NCBI RefSeq assembly: GCF_003002815.1
Contig: NZ_PVTF01000018.1
Span: 102,492-166,491, forward strand
Reading direction: 5' to 3'
Length of the DNA stretch: 64,000 nt
Source: Umezawaea tangerina
GTDB taxonomy: Bacteria > Actinomycetota > Actinomycetes > Mycobacteriales > Pseudonocardiaceae
A program made the translations under genes and the position numbers. The notes below the pieces were generated by a model. That model saw only the letters and a list, made by a program, of their open reading frames with translations, did no database searches and was not told the origin of the DNA. Positions within the stretch are counted from its first letter, which is position 1. Every line of letters begins with the position of its first letter. Below, in pieces: positions 62,078-64,000 of the stretch.

Positions 62078-64000
62078 ATGTCCAACGAGCAGAAGCTTCG
62101 CGATTACCTCAGGCGGGTGACCGCGGACCTGCACAGCACCCGCCACCGTTTGCAGGAGGTCGAGGGGACGGGCCAGGAGCCCATCGCGATCGTGGCGATG
62201 GGCTGCCGCTTCGCGGGCGGCATCACCTCCCCCGAGGAGCTCTGGGACTTCGTCGTGGACGGCGGGGACGCCGTCGCGCCCTTCCCCACCGACCGCGGCT
62301 GGGACCTGGAGGCGCTCTACCACCCCGATCCCGACCACCAGGGCACGTCGTACGTCATGGAGGGCGCCTTCGTCGACGGCGTCGCCGAGTTCGACCCCGG
62401 CTTCTTCGGCATCTCGCCGCGCGAGGCGATCACGATGGACCCGCAGCAGCGCCTGCTGCTGGAGACCACGTGGCACACGTTCGAGCGCGCGGGCATCGAC
62501 CCGCACGCGTTGCGCGGCAGCCGGACCGGGGTGTTCACCTCCACCAACGGCCAGGACTACATCACCAAGCTGCAGGGCGAGCTGCCCGACGGGCTGGAGG
62601 GCCACGTCGGCACCGGCACCGCGGCGAGCATGATCTCCGGGCGCATCTCCTACACGTTCGGCCTCGAAGGCCCCGCCGTCACCGTGGACACCGCGTGCTC
62701 GGGCTCGCTGGTCACGTTGCACCTCGCGGTGCAGGCGCTGCGCAACGGCGAGTGCGACCTGGCGCTGGCCGGCGGCGCGACGATCATGGTGACACCGGGC
62801 GCGTTCATCGACTTCAGCCGCGCGCGCGGCCTCTCGTGGGACTCCCGCTGCAAGTCGTTCGCGGCGGGCGCGGACGGCACGAGCTGGGGCGACGGCGTCG
62901 GTCTGGTGCTGGTGGAACGGCTGTCCGACGCCCGGCGCAACGGCCACGAGGTGCTGGCCGTCGTGCGCGGCATCGCGGTGAACCAGGACGGCGCCTCGAA
63001 CGGCCTGACCGCGCCGAACGGCCCGTCGCAGCAGCGGGTGATCAAGCAAGCCCTGGCCGACGCGCGGCTGTCCGCGGTGGACGTCGACGTGATCGAGGCG
63101 CACGGCACCGGCACGAAGCTCGGCGACCCGATCGAGGCGCAGGCGCTGATCGCGGCGTACGGACCTGAGCGCGAGACCCCTCTGCTGCTCGGTTCGGTGA
63201 AGTCCAACATCGGCCACACGCAGGCCGCCGCCGGTGTCGCCGCCGTCATCAAGACCGTGATGGCGCTGCGCCACGGCGTGGTGCCCAAGACGCTGCACGT
63301 GGACGCGCCGTCGCCGCAGATCGACTGGAGCTCCGGCACCGCGGAGCTGGTGACCGAGACCAGGGCGTGGCCGGAGACCGGGCACGTCCGCCGGGCCGGC
63401 GTGTCGTCCTTCGGCTACAGCGGCACGAACGCCCACGCGATCCTCGAACAGGCACCGGAGGACCCCCTCGACGTCGAGGGCGACGAGCCCGCGGCCGCCC
63501 CCCGCGAGCTGCCGGTCGTGCCGGTGCTGCTGTCCGGGAAGACCGAGCAGGCGGTGCGGGCGCAGGCCGCCGCGCTGCTGGAGTCGTTGCCCGGCAACGA
63601 CTTGGCGGACCTCGGGTTCTCCACCGCGACGACGCGGGCGCACCTCGACCACCGGGCTGTGCTCGTGGCCGACGACCGCGACGGCCTGCTGGCCGCGTTG
63701 GGGGCGCTCGCCGACGGCACCGCACCGGTCGCGGGCGAGGCCGTGGAGGGCCGCACCGCCGTGCTGTTCACCGGCCAGGGCAGCCAGCGGGTCGCCATGG
63801 GGCAGCAGCTGTACAGCGCTTTCCCGGTGTACGCCGAGGCGTTCGACGCCGTGTGCGACCGGTTCGACCCGCGGCTGCGCGAGGCTTTCGCCGACCAGGA
63901 CCTGCTGAACCGGACGGAGTTCACCCAGCCCGCGTTGTTCGCGGTGGAGGTGGCGTTGTACCGGTTGGTGGAGTCGTGGGGTGTGCGGCCGGACTTCCTG
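62078..64000 (+). CDS. Modular type I polyketide synthase (3' end outside window)
   Basis: At least 641 residues from ATG 62078 and still open at the edge. N terminus '[19 protein letters not shown]' is a coiled-coil docking domain (1-30), so this protein accepts chains from another PKS subunit. KS domain about 33-455 with Cys207 ('[12 protein letters not shown]'), His342 ('[12 protein letters not shown]') and His380 ('[11 protein letters not shown]'), all intact, hence an extending KS. An AT domain starts near 560 ('[14 protein letters not shown]'), but its specificity motifs lie beyond the window. Probable macrolide-type product (inference from ABC-F and P450). Confidence 0.96.
   Translation, partial: MSNEQKLRDYLRRVTADLHSTRHRLQEVEGTGQEPIAIVAMGCRFAGGITSPEELWDFVVDGGDAVAPFPTDRGWDLEALYHPDPDHQGTSYVMEGAFVDGVAEFDPGFFGISPREAITMDPQQRLLLETTWHTFERAGIDPHALRGSRTGVFTSTNGQDYITKLQGELPDGLEGHVGTGTAASMISGRISYTFGLEGPAVTVDTACSGSLVTLHLAVQALRNGECDLALAGGATIMVTPGAFIDFSRARGLSWDSRCKSFAAGADGTSWGDGVGLVLVERLSDARRNGHEVLAVVRGIAVNQDGASNGLTAPNGPSQQRVIKQALADARLSAVDVDVIEAHGTGTKLGDPIEAQALIAAYGPERETPLLLGSVKSNIGHTQAAAGVAAVIKTVMALRHGVVPKTLHVDAPSPQIDWSSGTAELVTETRAWPETGHVRRAGVSSFGYSGTNAHAILEQAPEDPLDVEGDEPAAAPRELPVVPVLLSGKTEQAVRAQAAALLESLPGNDLADLGFSTATTRAHLDHRAVLVADDRDGLLAALGALADGTAPVAGEAVEGRTAVLFTGQGSQRVAMGQQLYSAFPVYAEAFDAVCDRFDPRLREAFADQDLLNRTEFTQPALFAVEVALYRLVESWGVRPDFL

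Noticed and set aside
62078..64000. KSQ-type loading module
   Set aside because: The active-site residue is Cys207, not Gln, and a docking domain precedes the KS.

Overview
The window is high-GC actinomycete chromosome and reads most like a member of the Pseudonocardiales (Saccharothrix / Actinosynnema / Lentzea type). Reasons: about 70% or more G+C with strong third-position GC; frequent GTG and TTG starts; DUF3052 and DUF3145 proteins; a homodimeric AceE; a FasR-fabD-fabH-acpP-fabF fatty-acid cluster; an F420/flavin luciferase-like enzyme; and two kinds of secondary-metabolite locus. The genus is inferred from gene content, not proven.

Layout. 1-8.0 kb: a truncated TetR gene, a secreted beta-propeller-like protein, a TetR/LLM-oxidoreductase pair with twin operators, an SDR, lipoyl synthase (lipA), a saccharopine-dehydrogenase-like protein and a luciferase-like monooxygenase. 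8.0-23.3 kb is mostly housekeeping: tRNA-Val(UAC) directly behind a 1-Cys peroxiredoxin, DUF3052, aceE, an FMN-riboswitch-controlled riboflavin transporter (PnuC/RibM family), a secreted beta-propeller phytase, a sortase-anchored surface protein, a membrane channel-like protein, a secreted TAP-type hydrolase, then fasR-fabD-fabH-acpP-fabF. 25.2-31.6 kb is a compact class III lanthipeptide locus: LanKC synthetase, a 51-aa precursor, a strong hairpin and two half-size ABC exporters joined by a 25-codon ORF. 31.7-54.2 kb is mixed: DUF3145, membrane proteins, regulators, an FAD disulfide oxidoreductase, a GDSL hydrolase, HelD, a fluoride-channel pair (crcB), several MarR/TetR switches with visible palindromic operators, an MFS exporter, a GGDEF/degenerate-EAL protein and pntAA-AB-B. 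54.8-58.6 kb: a bacterial nitric oxide synthase, a PAP2 phosphatase and an FAD monooxygenase with its TetR regulator. From 58.65 kb to the end a polyketide cluster begins: a 10-codon leader ORF and hairpins before an ABC-F ribosome-protection gene, a P450 with its ferredoxin, and a modular type I PKS that runs off the window.

The least ordinary signal is non-coding. An element of about 120 bp with long complementary arms occurs three times (8132-8247, 23529-23648, 43620-43740). Its core is nearly invariant, its outer arms carry compensatory base changes, and each copy lies between convergent genes. Two copies are followed by arrays of short CCAGCGTCGYTGG palindromes. A second pair of covarying hairpins (43926-43967, 44353-44387) lies downstream of crcB. 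Other items worth attention are the ABC-F leader peptide, the lanthipeptide precursor with one enlarged ring motif, the 25-codon ORF fused by start/stop overlaps between the two exporter genes, and the tRNA one base after a stop codon.

How the parts may work together (inference): aceE makes acetyl-CoA, lipA makes lipoyl cofactor for 2-oxoacid dehydrogenases, FasR drives the fab genes, and acetyl-CoA-derived units also feed the PKS. ABC-F probably protects ribosomes from the PKS product, induced through its leader peptide.
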